This document shows, piece after piece, positions 14,274-21,118 of a stretch of 34,329 bases of DNA. The stretch lies in contig CAZVCJ010000024.1 of assembly GCA_964625745.1 (NCBI GenBank), forward strand, positions 1 to 34,329. The letters run 5' to 3'. Made by a program: the position numbers and the translations under genes. Numbering within the stretch: the first letter of the stretch is position 1; each line of letters starts with the position of its first letter. This DNA comes from CAZVCJ01 sp964625745. GTDB taxonomy: Bacteria; Chloroflexota; Anaerolineae; VGOG01. The notes beneath the pieces were generated by a model that did no database searches, was not told the origin of the DNA, and saw only the letters and a list, made by a program, of their open reading frames with translations.

Positions 14274-15395
14274 TCAACCTCCCAGCTCGACGATCAGTTG
14301 GTGTATGCGATCCAGCCCCGCCCGCAGGTAGTCGGGCGGCAGGCCAAAGCTGATGCGCAGGTGGTGATCCAGGCCGAAGTGGTCGCCAGGGACGATGAGC
14401 ACGCTCTTTTCGCGCATCAACCGCTCCACTAGTTCGGTCGAGTTGACGTCGAGATGGTAGCGGGCGAAGACGATGGCCGCCGCCTGGGGCGGGACGAGGG
14501 TGAACGTCTCTTCGTGGCTCTCCAACCACCCATCCAGGATAGGAAAGCCTCGCCGGATGTAGTCTCGCGTTCGCTGGATGAGACGGGGCCGCACCTGGGG
14601 AGAGAGGGCGAGGGCTGCCAGCTTGTTGGCCAGCATGGTGGCGCTGATGGTAGTGTATTCGTGGCGAGCCCAGATGTCGTCTACGACGTCCGCTGGCCCT
14701 ACCACCCAGCCGATACGCAGCCCCGGCAGACCGTAGGCCTTGCTCAGGCTGTTCATGGCCAATACCCTGTCGTATCGTCCCCAGAACGACGGCGTCTCGG
14801 CATCGGTCAGGTGCTCCGCTCCGCTGTAGACCTCGTCGGCCAGCAGCCAGGCCCCAACCCGCTCGGCGGCGGCCACGATAGCGTCCATCTCCTCCTGAGT
14901 GAGAATGTAGCCCGTGGGGTTGTTCGGATTGCAGACGGCGATGAGCTTCGTCCTCCCCGTGACGGCCTCATTCAACTCGTCCAGGTCGGGAGCCCAGCCC
15001 CGCTCTTCTTTCAGATGAAAAGCCCTGACCCGAAAGCCGTAATTGTGGCCGAGGCCCCAGATCTGCATGTAGTTGGGCAGCATCATCACCATCTCGTCGC
15101 CAGGTGCGAGAAGGGTTTGGAGGGTGACGAAGTTGGCCTCGGCGCAGCCGACGGTGACCAACACGTTGTCGGGCGTCGCTCCGGGATAGAGGACAGCGAT
15201 GCGCTCCCGCAGCTCGACGATGCCGTTGGTCTGGGGGTAGTTTAGCTCCGTGGCCAGCAACTCCTCGATCACGACATCGCCCATCAGCTCACGGACGGTG
15301 ACGGGATGGACACCGCTCTCCGACAGATTGTATTCCACGGCGTTCTCCCATTTGGACATCATGCGTTCCATGTCAAAGGGTTGAAAGGTGATCAT
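14274..15395 (-). CDS. PLP-dependent class I/II aminotransferase
   Basis: Transfers an amino group between an amino acid and a 2-oxo acid; cytoplasmic fold-type I enzyme of 373 aa. Visible motifs: Asn in CNPNNPTG (155-162), Asp187 in LLADEVYSG, the PLP Schiff-base Lys219 in SLSKAYGLPGLRIGW, and the C-terminal substrate Arg in HHLRISFGLP. The substrate cannot be told; the protein resembles small-molecule aminotransferases rather than a housekeeping AspC. The start is ATG 15395, with AAGGAG nine nt upstream; the TTG at 15413 is rejected. It begins 14 nt after the stop of the EEP-family gene, so they are cotranscribed. A creatininase relic follows it. Confidence 0.9.
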   Translation of the reverse strand: MITFQPFDMERMMSKWENAVEYNLSESGVHPVTVRELMGDVVIEELLATELNYPQTNGIVELRERIAVLYPGATPDNVLVTVGCAEANFVTLQTLLAPGDEMVMMLPNYMQIWGLGHNYGFRVRAFHLKEERGWAPDLDELNEAVTGRTKLIAVCNPNNPTGYILTQEEMDAIVAAAERVGAWLLADEVYSGAEHLTDAETPSFWGRYDRVLAMNSLSKAYGLPGLRIGWVVGPADVVDDIWARHEYTTISATMLANKLAALALSPQVRPRLIQRTRDYIRRGFPILDGWLESHEETFTLVPPQAAAIVFARYHLDVNSTELVERLMREKSVLIVPGDHFGLDHHLRISFGLPPDYLRAGLDRIHQLIVELGG

Positions 15396-15409
15396 GCGAT
15401 TTCTCTCCT

Positions 15410-16471
15410 TCAATACCGTAACACTGCCGTCAGCGGCAAATGGTCGGATGCTCCTTTTCTCGTACTCTTGCTGAAGGGGCGAGGGCGCCCGCTGGCTGTC
15501 GCCACCAGAGAGTCGCGGAAGATGTCCACACTGTCCAGATCCAGCGTCAGCCCGGATCCAGTCAGTAGGCCACGGCTGGCGACCAACTGGTCGAGCACCT
15601 GATAACGGTTAGCGAACTTCTCCCCGCTGCTGAGGCTGTCCAGGAAGTAAGTCCCCACCTGTTGTTGCGGCAGAAACTTCCAGGTGGTGTTGAACAGGAA
15701 CACCTCCTGGCCTCGGTAGTCGGCGGTTTCCGTTTCAAAGCCGTCAATGTCGTTCGTTCTGCCGATCACGCGATCCAGATCGTTGGAGGCTCGCAGGTGA
15801 TCCACCACGCTCCGATCGCTCGGTTCGTCGTTCAAGTCGCCCACGACGATCACCTTTGCTTCCCACGTTCGCCTCACGGTGTCCAGGTCGTTTTGAGCCC
15901 GCAACTGTTCGTACACCTCAGGCTCGACCTTCACGTGGGATTCCACCAGGTAGGCAACGTGTTCGGCCACGGCGCAGCGCAGCGGCTCAGAGCGGTACCT
16001 TCCCAATCCTCGGGACGGCCAGTGACCAGCGATGACCACCAGCTTTTCGCCCGTCTCGTTGACCTCGAACACGACCTCGAAAATGTCGCGGGTGCGATAC
16101 CGCAGGTGAACGAGGTGAGTGGCCTTGGCTCTAACCGAGAGTTTTCGCTCGTCGTAGGCCATGGCTACGTCAATACCGCGCAGGTCGCTGGTCCCAGCCG
16201 GGTCCTCGACCACTTTCAGGTGAGGGTTTCCCATCTCGGCGATGAGCTCCGCCAGCAGCGCGTCTTTCTCGATCTCCGCCACGGCCAGCAGCTCCGGCCC
16301 GGCGCCATCGTGCAGGGCGTTCAGCACCTGGGCCAGGTTGGCCTTTTTGGCCTCGAACACCTCTTCTGTCCAGCCCGCCTCCGCCGTGTAGTCGAAGTCC
16401 TTGGAGATCGGGTCGTCGTCCGTGTCGAAGAAGTTCTGCAGATTCCACCAAGCGATGTTGATTGTTCCCAT
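15410..16471 (-). CDS. Endonuclease/exonuclease/phosphatase family protein
   Basis: A 353-aa metal-dependent phosphoesterase-fold protein (EEP superfamily, DNase I-like). The active-site elements are present in order: WWNLQNFFDT (Asn10), AVAEIEKD (Glu66), GHWPSR, VVGDLNDEPSD (Asp and Asn of the DxN motif) and GASDHLPL (Asp and His near the C-terminus). No signal peptide or membrane segment, so it is probably cytoplasmic. Substrate (nucleic acid, sugar phosphate or lipid) unknown. The start is ATG 16471, with AAAGGAG nine nt upstream. It is the first gene of a pair with the aminotransferase; the ribosome site of that gene begins right after this stop codon. Confidence 0.88.
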   Translation of the reverse strand: MGTINIAWWNLQNFFDTDDDPISKDFDYTAEAGWTEEVFEAKKANLAQVLNALHDGAGPELLAVAEIEKDALLAELIAEMGNPHLKVVEDPAGTSDLRGIDVAMAYDERKLSVRAKATHLVHLRYRTRDIFEVVFEVNETGEKLVVIAGHWPSRGLGRYRSEPLRCAVAEHVAYLVESHVKVEPEVYEQLRAQNDLDTVRRTWEAKVIVVGDLNDEPSDRSVVDHLRASNDLDRVIGRTNDIDGFETETADYRGQEVFLFNTTWKFLPQQQVGTYFLDSLSSGEKFANRYQVLDQLVASRGLLTGSGLTLDLDSVDIFRDSLVATASGRPRPFSKSTRKGASDHLPLTAVLRY

Positions 16472-16543
16472 GATTTGTTACTCCTTTCTAATTTGACTAG
16501 AATTTCCCGCCGGAGGACTTGACAAGACCTGACGGGTGGCTTC

Positions 16544-16608
16544 GTGGGCCTTTGGATCACGAAATCCCTTTCGCGCAATTTCGTGCCCTTCGCGATCCAA
16601 ATGCCCAC
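16544..16608. repeat. 65-bp imperfect palindrome beside the scaffold join
   Basis: GTGGGCCTTTGGATCACGAA (16544-16563) pairs with TTCGCGATCCAAATGCCCAC (16589-16608). Inside is a second pair ACGAAAT/ATTTCGT. It lies between the EEP gene start and the end of the hydrolase gene, where it could form a strong hairpin. Its right arm is part of the 55 bp repeated across the gap. Confidence 0.75.
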
Positions 16609-16639
16609 GACAACACTACTGATCCAGCAAGTCAAACGC
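16585..16639 (+). repeat. 55-bp sequence repeated across the gap, left copy
   Basis: Identical over 55 bases to 16740-16794. It includes the last codons and stop of the hydrolase gene (minus strand). It reads as an unmerged contig-end overlap, not a biological duplication. Confidence 0.9.
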
Positions 16640-16739
16640 NNNNNNNNNNNNNNNNNNNNNNNNNNNNNNNNNNNNNNNNNNNNNNNNNNNNNNNNNNNNN
16701 NNNNNNNNNNNNNNNNNNNNNNNNNNNNNNNNNNNNNNN
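16640..16739. other. Assembly gap (100 N), probably spurious
   Basis: A 100-N placeholder with the same 55 bp on each side, directly abutting it. Merging the copies removes the gap and leaves about 250 bp between the hydrolase stop and the EEP start shortened accordingly, with no gene interrupted. Confidence 0.9.
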
Positions 16740-16794
16740 GCCCTTCGCGATCCAAATGCCCACGACAACACTACTGATCCAGCAAGTCAAACGC
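16740..16794 (+). repeat. 55-bp sequence repeated across the gap, right copy
   Basis: Identical to 16585-16639. This copy is continuous with the hydrolase gene and holds its stop codon (16771-16773 on the minus strand). Confidence 0.9.
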
Positions 16795-17727
16795 GGTCTC
16801 GACGTACAGCGACGCGTGTGTCTCTGGGGCCAGGTGACTTCCTTCGAGAACCCGCACCTGCAATCCACGGACCTTATGGAAGTCGCGCCTCTTGTATTCC
16901 TCCAGGAATGTCTCTATGTCGCCTGGATGCTGGCAGGCCGGAAACACATCTCGCCAGCGAACGAGGCCATCTCTTTCTCCGAATAGAATCACCACTTTCC
17001 CGTCGTACCCGTAATCCTCGCCAGTGACTTTTTCACTGGCCCAGCGTATATCATTGATCACTCTCTTCAATGACTTGCTTCTCAGCAGATCGCAGAACAG
17101 CCCCGCCAGAACGTCGTATCCTATGGCCAGCGCTCTGGCAATGCTCCGATCCAACCTGGGCAAAACATTCCAGGAAATGCGTTGGCACTCCAGCACGAAA
17201 CTCCAAAGGAGCTCAGAGGGTGAACGTTCCACAAGCCCTGCTGGACAGAGACAAACGACTTGCTGAAATAGATCGGGATCCTTCTCAGCAGCCTGCATGG
17301 CCTCTGCTCCGCCGTGGGACCAACCAAATATGGTCACTCCGAAGGAGGGGAGATCGGCCGCTTCCTGGCCTTCACCGCCGAAGAACTCCTCGCCGGCCTT
17401 CCTTCGAACTATCTTGACCAAGGCTTCTGCCCTTGCTGCGTCTCCCCCTCTGGGAGGATTGATGTCTATGGCCCACAGCACCTTTGACGAGCTAAGAGTT
17501 ACAATTGCGGCTATCAAGTTCCTGGCGGCAGCACCCCTCTGGCCGTGCCCAGGGACGTACACATTCAGATTCCCATCCAGCGCCCTGTCTCTGGCGTTCG
17601 CTATTCGCTGGCTTTCGGGTCTGGCATCAACCTCATAAAGTGTGTAGCCTGTTCTCTCTCCATCAATCTCCACCTCACTCTGTTCCCGTTTCCCGCCGAG
17701 CTTAGGTTGAGCATTCCCTTTTCTCAT
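16771..17727 (-). CDS. Alpha/beta hydrolase-fold protein
   Basis: A 318-aa protein with an alpha/beta hydrolase layout: oxyanion-loop VPGHGQ (58-63), nucleophile elbow GWSHGG with Ser137, candidate acid Asp253 in FGERDGLVRW, and His298 in LEGSHLAPETH. Between them (about 165-240) is a cap-like helical region. The N-terminal about 20 residues are charged and carry no signal peptide, so it is probably cytoplasmic. The substrate is unknown; esterase, lipase or peptidase are all possible. The start ATG 17727 has only a weak G-rich ribosome site but fits the promoter at 17845-17873. The stop lies within the 55 bp that is repeated across the neighbouring scaffold gap. Confidence 0.82.
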   Translation of the reverse strand: MRKGNAQPKLGGKREQSEVEIDGERTGYTLYEVDARPESQRIANARDRALDGNLNVYVPGHGQRGAAARNLIAAIVTLSSSKVLWAIDINPPRGGDAARAEALVKIVRRKAGEEFFGGEGQEAADLPSFGVTIFGWSHGGAEAMQAAEKDPDLFQQVVCLCPAGLVERSPSELLWSFVLECQRISWNVLPRLDRSIARALAIGYDVLAGLFCDLLRSKSLKRVINDIRWASEKVTGEDYGYDGKVVILFGERDGLVRWRDVFPACQHPGDIETFLEEYKRRDFHKVRGLQVRVLEGSHLAPETHASLYVETAFDLLDQ

Positions 17728-17844
17728 TGTTCCCCATCTCTATTACAGGACGTGCAGCCATGGATGACCGCTAGAGTTCAAACCGGGTTGTAGGGGCCAG
17801 GTTGTCTCGCCCATTGGACAGGGAAACCCTTCCCGGCTGAGCAT

Positions 17845-17873
17845 AGTATAGCAGACTTTGGCTCGTTTGGCAA
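17845..17873 (-). promoter_or_regulatory. Promoter of the alpha/beta hydrolase gene
   Basis: Minus-strand TTGCCA (17873-17868) and TATACT (17850-17845) with a 17-nt spacer. The stretch 17728-18037 has no gene; it holds this promoter and the divergent promoter at 17961-17988. The sequence CTGTTGCCAAA around the -35 recurs in the promoter at 31253-31281. Confidence 0.7.
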
Positions 17874-17960
17874 CAGCGGACAAGCCACCCTCGGGCCGCC
17901 AAGAACGCACCCGGGGACGAGTGCCAGAGCCTTATGTCAAAACTTCAGCCCTTATGGATA

Positions 17961-17988
17961 TTGACAATTGGAGGCATTATGATATAAT
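17961..17988 (+). promoter_or_regulatory. Promoter of the SIR2-STAND operon
   Basis: TTGACA at 17961-17966 and TATAAT at 17983-17988 with a 16-nt spacer, 49 nt before the start codon at 18038. It is the only strong promoter found before the five co-directional genes that follow. Confidence 0.8.
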
Positions 17989-18037
17989 CAGATTCAGTCA
18001 GAAAACCCTGGTTTCTCTCTAAACGCTGGAGGGCATT

Positions 18038-21000
18038 ATGGTGAACAGTCGAATCCTTCGGGATCTGGCCGATAGGATCGTGAGCGATAATGCCGTGCTT
18101 TTCCTCGGCTCCGAACTCTTCGCCGGCCTCCCTGGCAAGAGGGGAATCGCCAGGGCCCTGGCCGAGAGATTCGAGTACGGCAAGGACGACTACTCCCTCC
18201 CTACCGTGGCCCGCGACTACGAGGTTCTGCACGGCCGCCACGCTCTCACCGAGTTCCTCAAAAACGTTTTGAACGCCCCCCAGCTCTCACCCACCCGCGT
18301 CCACCAGCTCGTCGCCGACCTCTCCAGGCCCTTCACCAAGATCATCACCACCAACTACGACCGTCTCCTGGAGCAAGCCCTCAGGCGAGTTCGGAAGGGG
18401 TTCGTGCTCATCGTCCGCGACTCCGATGTCCCCTACTTCGACGAGACCAGGATCATCCTCATCAAGATGCAGGGCTGCATCACCCAGCCCGATTCGCTGG
18501 TCATCACCGAGGACGACTACGAGGAGTTCCTGGTCAGGCTCCCCACCCTTTCGGACGTGATCAGGGCCCTCTTCGCCACCAAAACCCTCATCTTCATCGG
18601 CTACGACCTGGAAGACCGTGGCTTCAAGCGGCTTTACGCCAACGTTACTCGCGGCGTCGGCGTTCATCGGCGAAGGGCCTACGCCATCTCCGAGCGGGAC
18701 CTGACCCCCGTGGATGTGAAATTCTGGCGCGAAAAAGGGATCGAGGTCGTCCAGGGGAAGGTGGTGGGCTTCCTCGAGGAGCTGATGGCGGAGATCAACC
18801 GCAGCGGCCCGGTCGAGGAGGTAGAGGAGGTCGTCCCCATACCCGATCAGCCCTACAAGTTCCTCGATTCCTTCGAGACGGAGGATGCAGGCATCTTCTT
18901 CGGGCGGCAGGAGGACAGCCACCGCCTGGCCGACAAAATCCTCTCCCATCGGCTGGTCGTCCTCTACGGTGGATCGGGCACGGGCAAGACCTCGCTCATC
19001 AGGGCGGGAGTGGCGCCCATCCTCGCCCGGCGAGGCTGCCTCCCCGTCGTCGTCAGGCCAGCCGATGGCCCCGCGCTGGCCACCAGGCGCGAGCTGCGGG
19101 AGAAGCTGGAGGGGCTTCCCGATCTCACGACCGATCTTCCCACATTCCTGCAGGCGGCGGAGCGGGCCACCGACAAGCTCATCGTGGTCTTCCTCGACCA
19201 GTTCGAGGAGTTCTTCCTGAGATTCGGCGACGAGAGCCGCGCCAGCTTCATCGCCGAGCTGGCCCGCTGTCATCAAAGCGAGGCCCTTGACACCAGGTTC
19301 ATCCTCTCCATCAGGGAGGATTTCTTCGTCAGGTTGCACGAGTTCGAGGGAGAGCTATCAACGATCTTCGACAGCCGCTACCGGCTGGAGAGGTTGACCA
19401 GGGAGAACGCCAGGGATGCCATCGTCGAGCCGGTGAAGCTTTTCGACGTCGCCTACGAGGAGCGGCTGGTGGAGAGGTTGCTGGACGACCTCTACGAGGA
19501 GGGGGTGGGGCCGCCGCAGCTCCAGATCGTCTGCGACAGGCTGTACCGCCAGTTCGGCCAGGCGGGGCAGACTATCGCCCTGGCGGATTACGAGGAGCTG
19601 GGCGGAGCAAAGGAGATCCTGGCAGGCTACCTAGATTCCGTCCTGGCCGGGTACGAGGGCCAGGAGCTGGAGGTCGCCCAGGGGATACTGATGACTCTGG
19701 TTACCTCGCAGGAGACAAAGGCTCTGGTAAGTTTTGACACCATCGTGGCTGAGGTGGGAAGGGGCAGGGAGGCCGTAGAGGCAACCCTACGTAGTCTGAT
19801 TGATCAACGGTTGGTGAGGGGAGTTCGGTCGAGCGAGTATTACGAGCTGACCCACGATTACCTGGTCGAGGGGATCAAGGGGTGGATCAGCGAGGACGCG
19901 AAGAGGGTCAAGGAAGCGAGGGAGATGCTCTCGCGTGCGCTGGCCGACTGGCGTAGCAGCCGCGTGCTGATTGATCTGATGAAGCTGCAGAGGATAGATG
20001 CCCAGCGAGAGCGGCTGGCCTTCGGGCGGGCGGAGAGCGAGCTGTTGCTGCGCAGTGCAGCCTGTTACGAGTACGAGATGGACTACTGGCTGAGCCGCGT
20101 GCCTGAGGTGGACGACCAGGTGGCCTGTCTGGCCGATGTGCTGGCGCCTGAGTACCGCCCTGAGGACAGGATTCACGTCGTGCGCTCCCTTAGCCGGATC
20201 AAAACCGACCAGGTCGGGCGGATACTACTGCGGGTGGCTCTGGAGGACGCCGACGCCCAGGTTCGGCAGGCCGCCGCAGTGAGCCTGGCTCGCACGGGCG
20301 TGGGGGAGTCAATTGAAGAGCTGGCGCAAGTCGCCTGGCAGGCCGGGGGGGAACAGCGGGCGAGAGCTGTGGAGAGCCTGGCCTGGGTGTGGGATACCAA
20401 CGCGACGCTGCTGCCGGATCTGGGCTGGTCTCTGTACGAGAAGGTCGCCCGCCGGGTGTCGCGCATCCGTCTGAGCCGAGCGCGAGGCTCGATTCAGTCT
20501 GCCGCCGTGGGCGGGGCTGTAGGCGGGGCCGCCGGGTTTGCGTTAGGGTTAGCGCCGGCATTTTGCCTTAACATTGTGCAGATGGAAGAGTATAATGTGG
20601 TCTCAGGTTTACTTATTGCTCCCATTGCCGTTGTAATCTTTGGTGTTTTGGGCCTGGTGGCGGGTGCTGGCGTGGCCTCAGGGATAAGCATAGGGCAAGC
20701 TCTGGGTCCTGGGCGACGAGTGTTAGCGCCCACGTCAGGCGGGGCTGTGGGGGGAGCTATTGGCTTCGCAGCAGGGTTGGGGCTTTACGCGCTGGCTTCT
20801 ACGCGGTCCCCCTCGACTGTCATGCCACCCGCTGCCCTGGCAGGCGCGCTGCTGGCAGGTGGCATAGCCGTCGCGGCAGGGATAAGCAGGTCGCCCTGGG
20901 CCAAATTGGGGGGCGGGGCAGTGGGCGGCACCCTGGGCTTTGGTTTGCTGGCGGTGAGAGGGATCATACCAGAAGTGAATCTCGTCCTTTCGCTGGCCGC

Positions 21001-21082
21001 CGGGCCGATCATCGGGCTGGCCATCGCCTGCGGCATCGCCCGGGGCGAGGTGCCTGTAATCAGGCCCGAGGCAAAGAGGTAA
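18038..21082 (+). CDS. SIR2-STAND ATPase with HEAT-like region and glycine-zipper membrane tail
   Basis: A 1014-aa multidomain protein. (1) SIR2-like domain, about 10-255: TTNYD keeps the active-site Asn106, but KLHGS is KMQGC, so Gln145 replaces the catalytic His, and GAGIS is replaced by GSELF; NAD hydrolysis is unlikely. (2) nSTAND-type ATPase, about 270-620: PYKFLDSFETEDAGIFFGR, Walker A GGSGTGKTS (Lys317), Walker B VVFLDQFEE (Asp387), SIREDFF, GPPQLQIVCDRLY and ELTHDYLVEGIKGW. (3) HEAT-like helices, about 690-785. (4) A hydrophobic tail, about 820-1000, with GGAVGG repeated three times. STAND proteins oligomerise on ligand sensing; the tail suggests membrane attachment or insertion. The start ATG 18038 has GGAGGG upstream. 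It leads an operon with two lipoproteins, a second SIR2 protein and a membrane protein. A conflict/defence role is inferred. Confidence 0.88.
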   Translation: MVNSRILRDLADRIVSDNAVLFLGSELFAGLPGKRGIARALAERFEYGKDDYSLPTVARDYEVLHGRHALTEFLKNVLNAPQLSPTRVHQLVADLSRPFTKIITTNYDRLLEQALRRVRKGFVLIVRDSDVPYFDETRIILIKMQGCITQPDSLVITEDDYEEFLVRLPTLSDVIRALFATKTLIFIGYDLEDRGFKRLYANVTRGVGVHRRRAYAISERDLTPVDVKFWREKGIEVVQGKVVGFLEELMAEINRSGPVEEVEEVVPIPDQPYKFLDSFETEDAGIFFGRQEDSHRLADKILSHRLVVLYGGSGTGKTSLIRAGVAPILARRGCLPVVVRPADGPALATRRELREKLEGLPDLTTDLPTFLQAAERATDKLIVVFLDQFEEFFLRFGDESRASFIAELARCHQSEALDTRFILSIREDFFVRLHEFEGELSTIFDSRYRLERLTRENARDAIVEPVKLFDVAYEERLVERLLDDLYEEGVGPPQLQIVCDRLYRQFGQAGQTIALADYEELGGAKEILAGYLDSVLAGYEGQELEVAQGILMTLVTSQETKALVSFDTIVAEVGRGREAVEATLRSLIDQRLVRGVRSSEYYELTHDYLVEGIKGWISEDAKRVKEAREMLSRALADWRSSRVLIDLMKLQRIDAQRERLAFGRAESELLLRSAACYEYEMDYWLSRVPEVDDQVACLADVLAPEYRPEDRIHVVRSLSRIKTDQVGRILLRVALEDADAQVRQAAAVSLARTGVGESIEELAQVAWQAGGEQRARAVESLAWVWDTNATLLPDLGWSLYEKVARRVSRIRLSRARGSIQSAAVGGAVGGAAGFALGLAPAFCLNIVQMEEYNVVSGLLIAPIAVVIFGVLGLVAGAGVASGISIGQALGPGRRVLAPTSGGAVGGAIGFAAGLGLYALASTRSPSTVMPPAALAGALLAGGIAVAAGISRSPWAKLGGGAVGGTLGFGLLAVRGIIPEVNLVLSLAAGPIIGLAIACGIARGEVPVIRPEAKR

Positions 21083-21118
21083 GGACGTGGTTACCGCGTC
21101 CATAAAGCGAGGTGGACC

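Noticed and set aside
17970..17987. Ribosome site and mini-ORF (ATG ATA TAA) in the SIR2-STAND promoter
   Set aside because: It lies between the -35 and -10 boxes and so upstream of the expected transcript start; its likeness to the real start region at 18027-18040 is probably chance.
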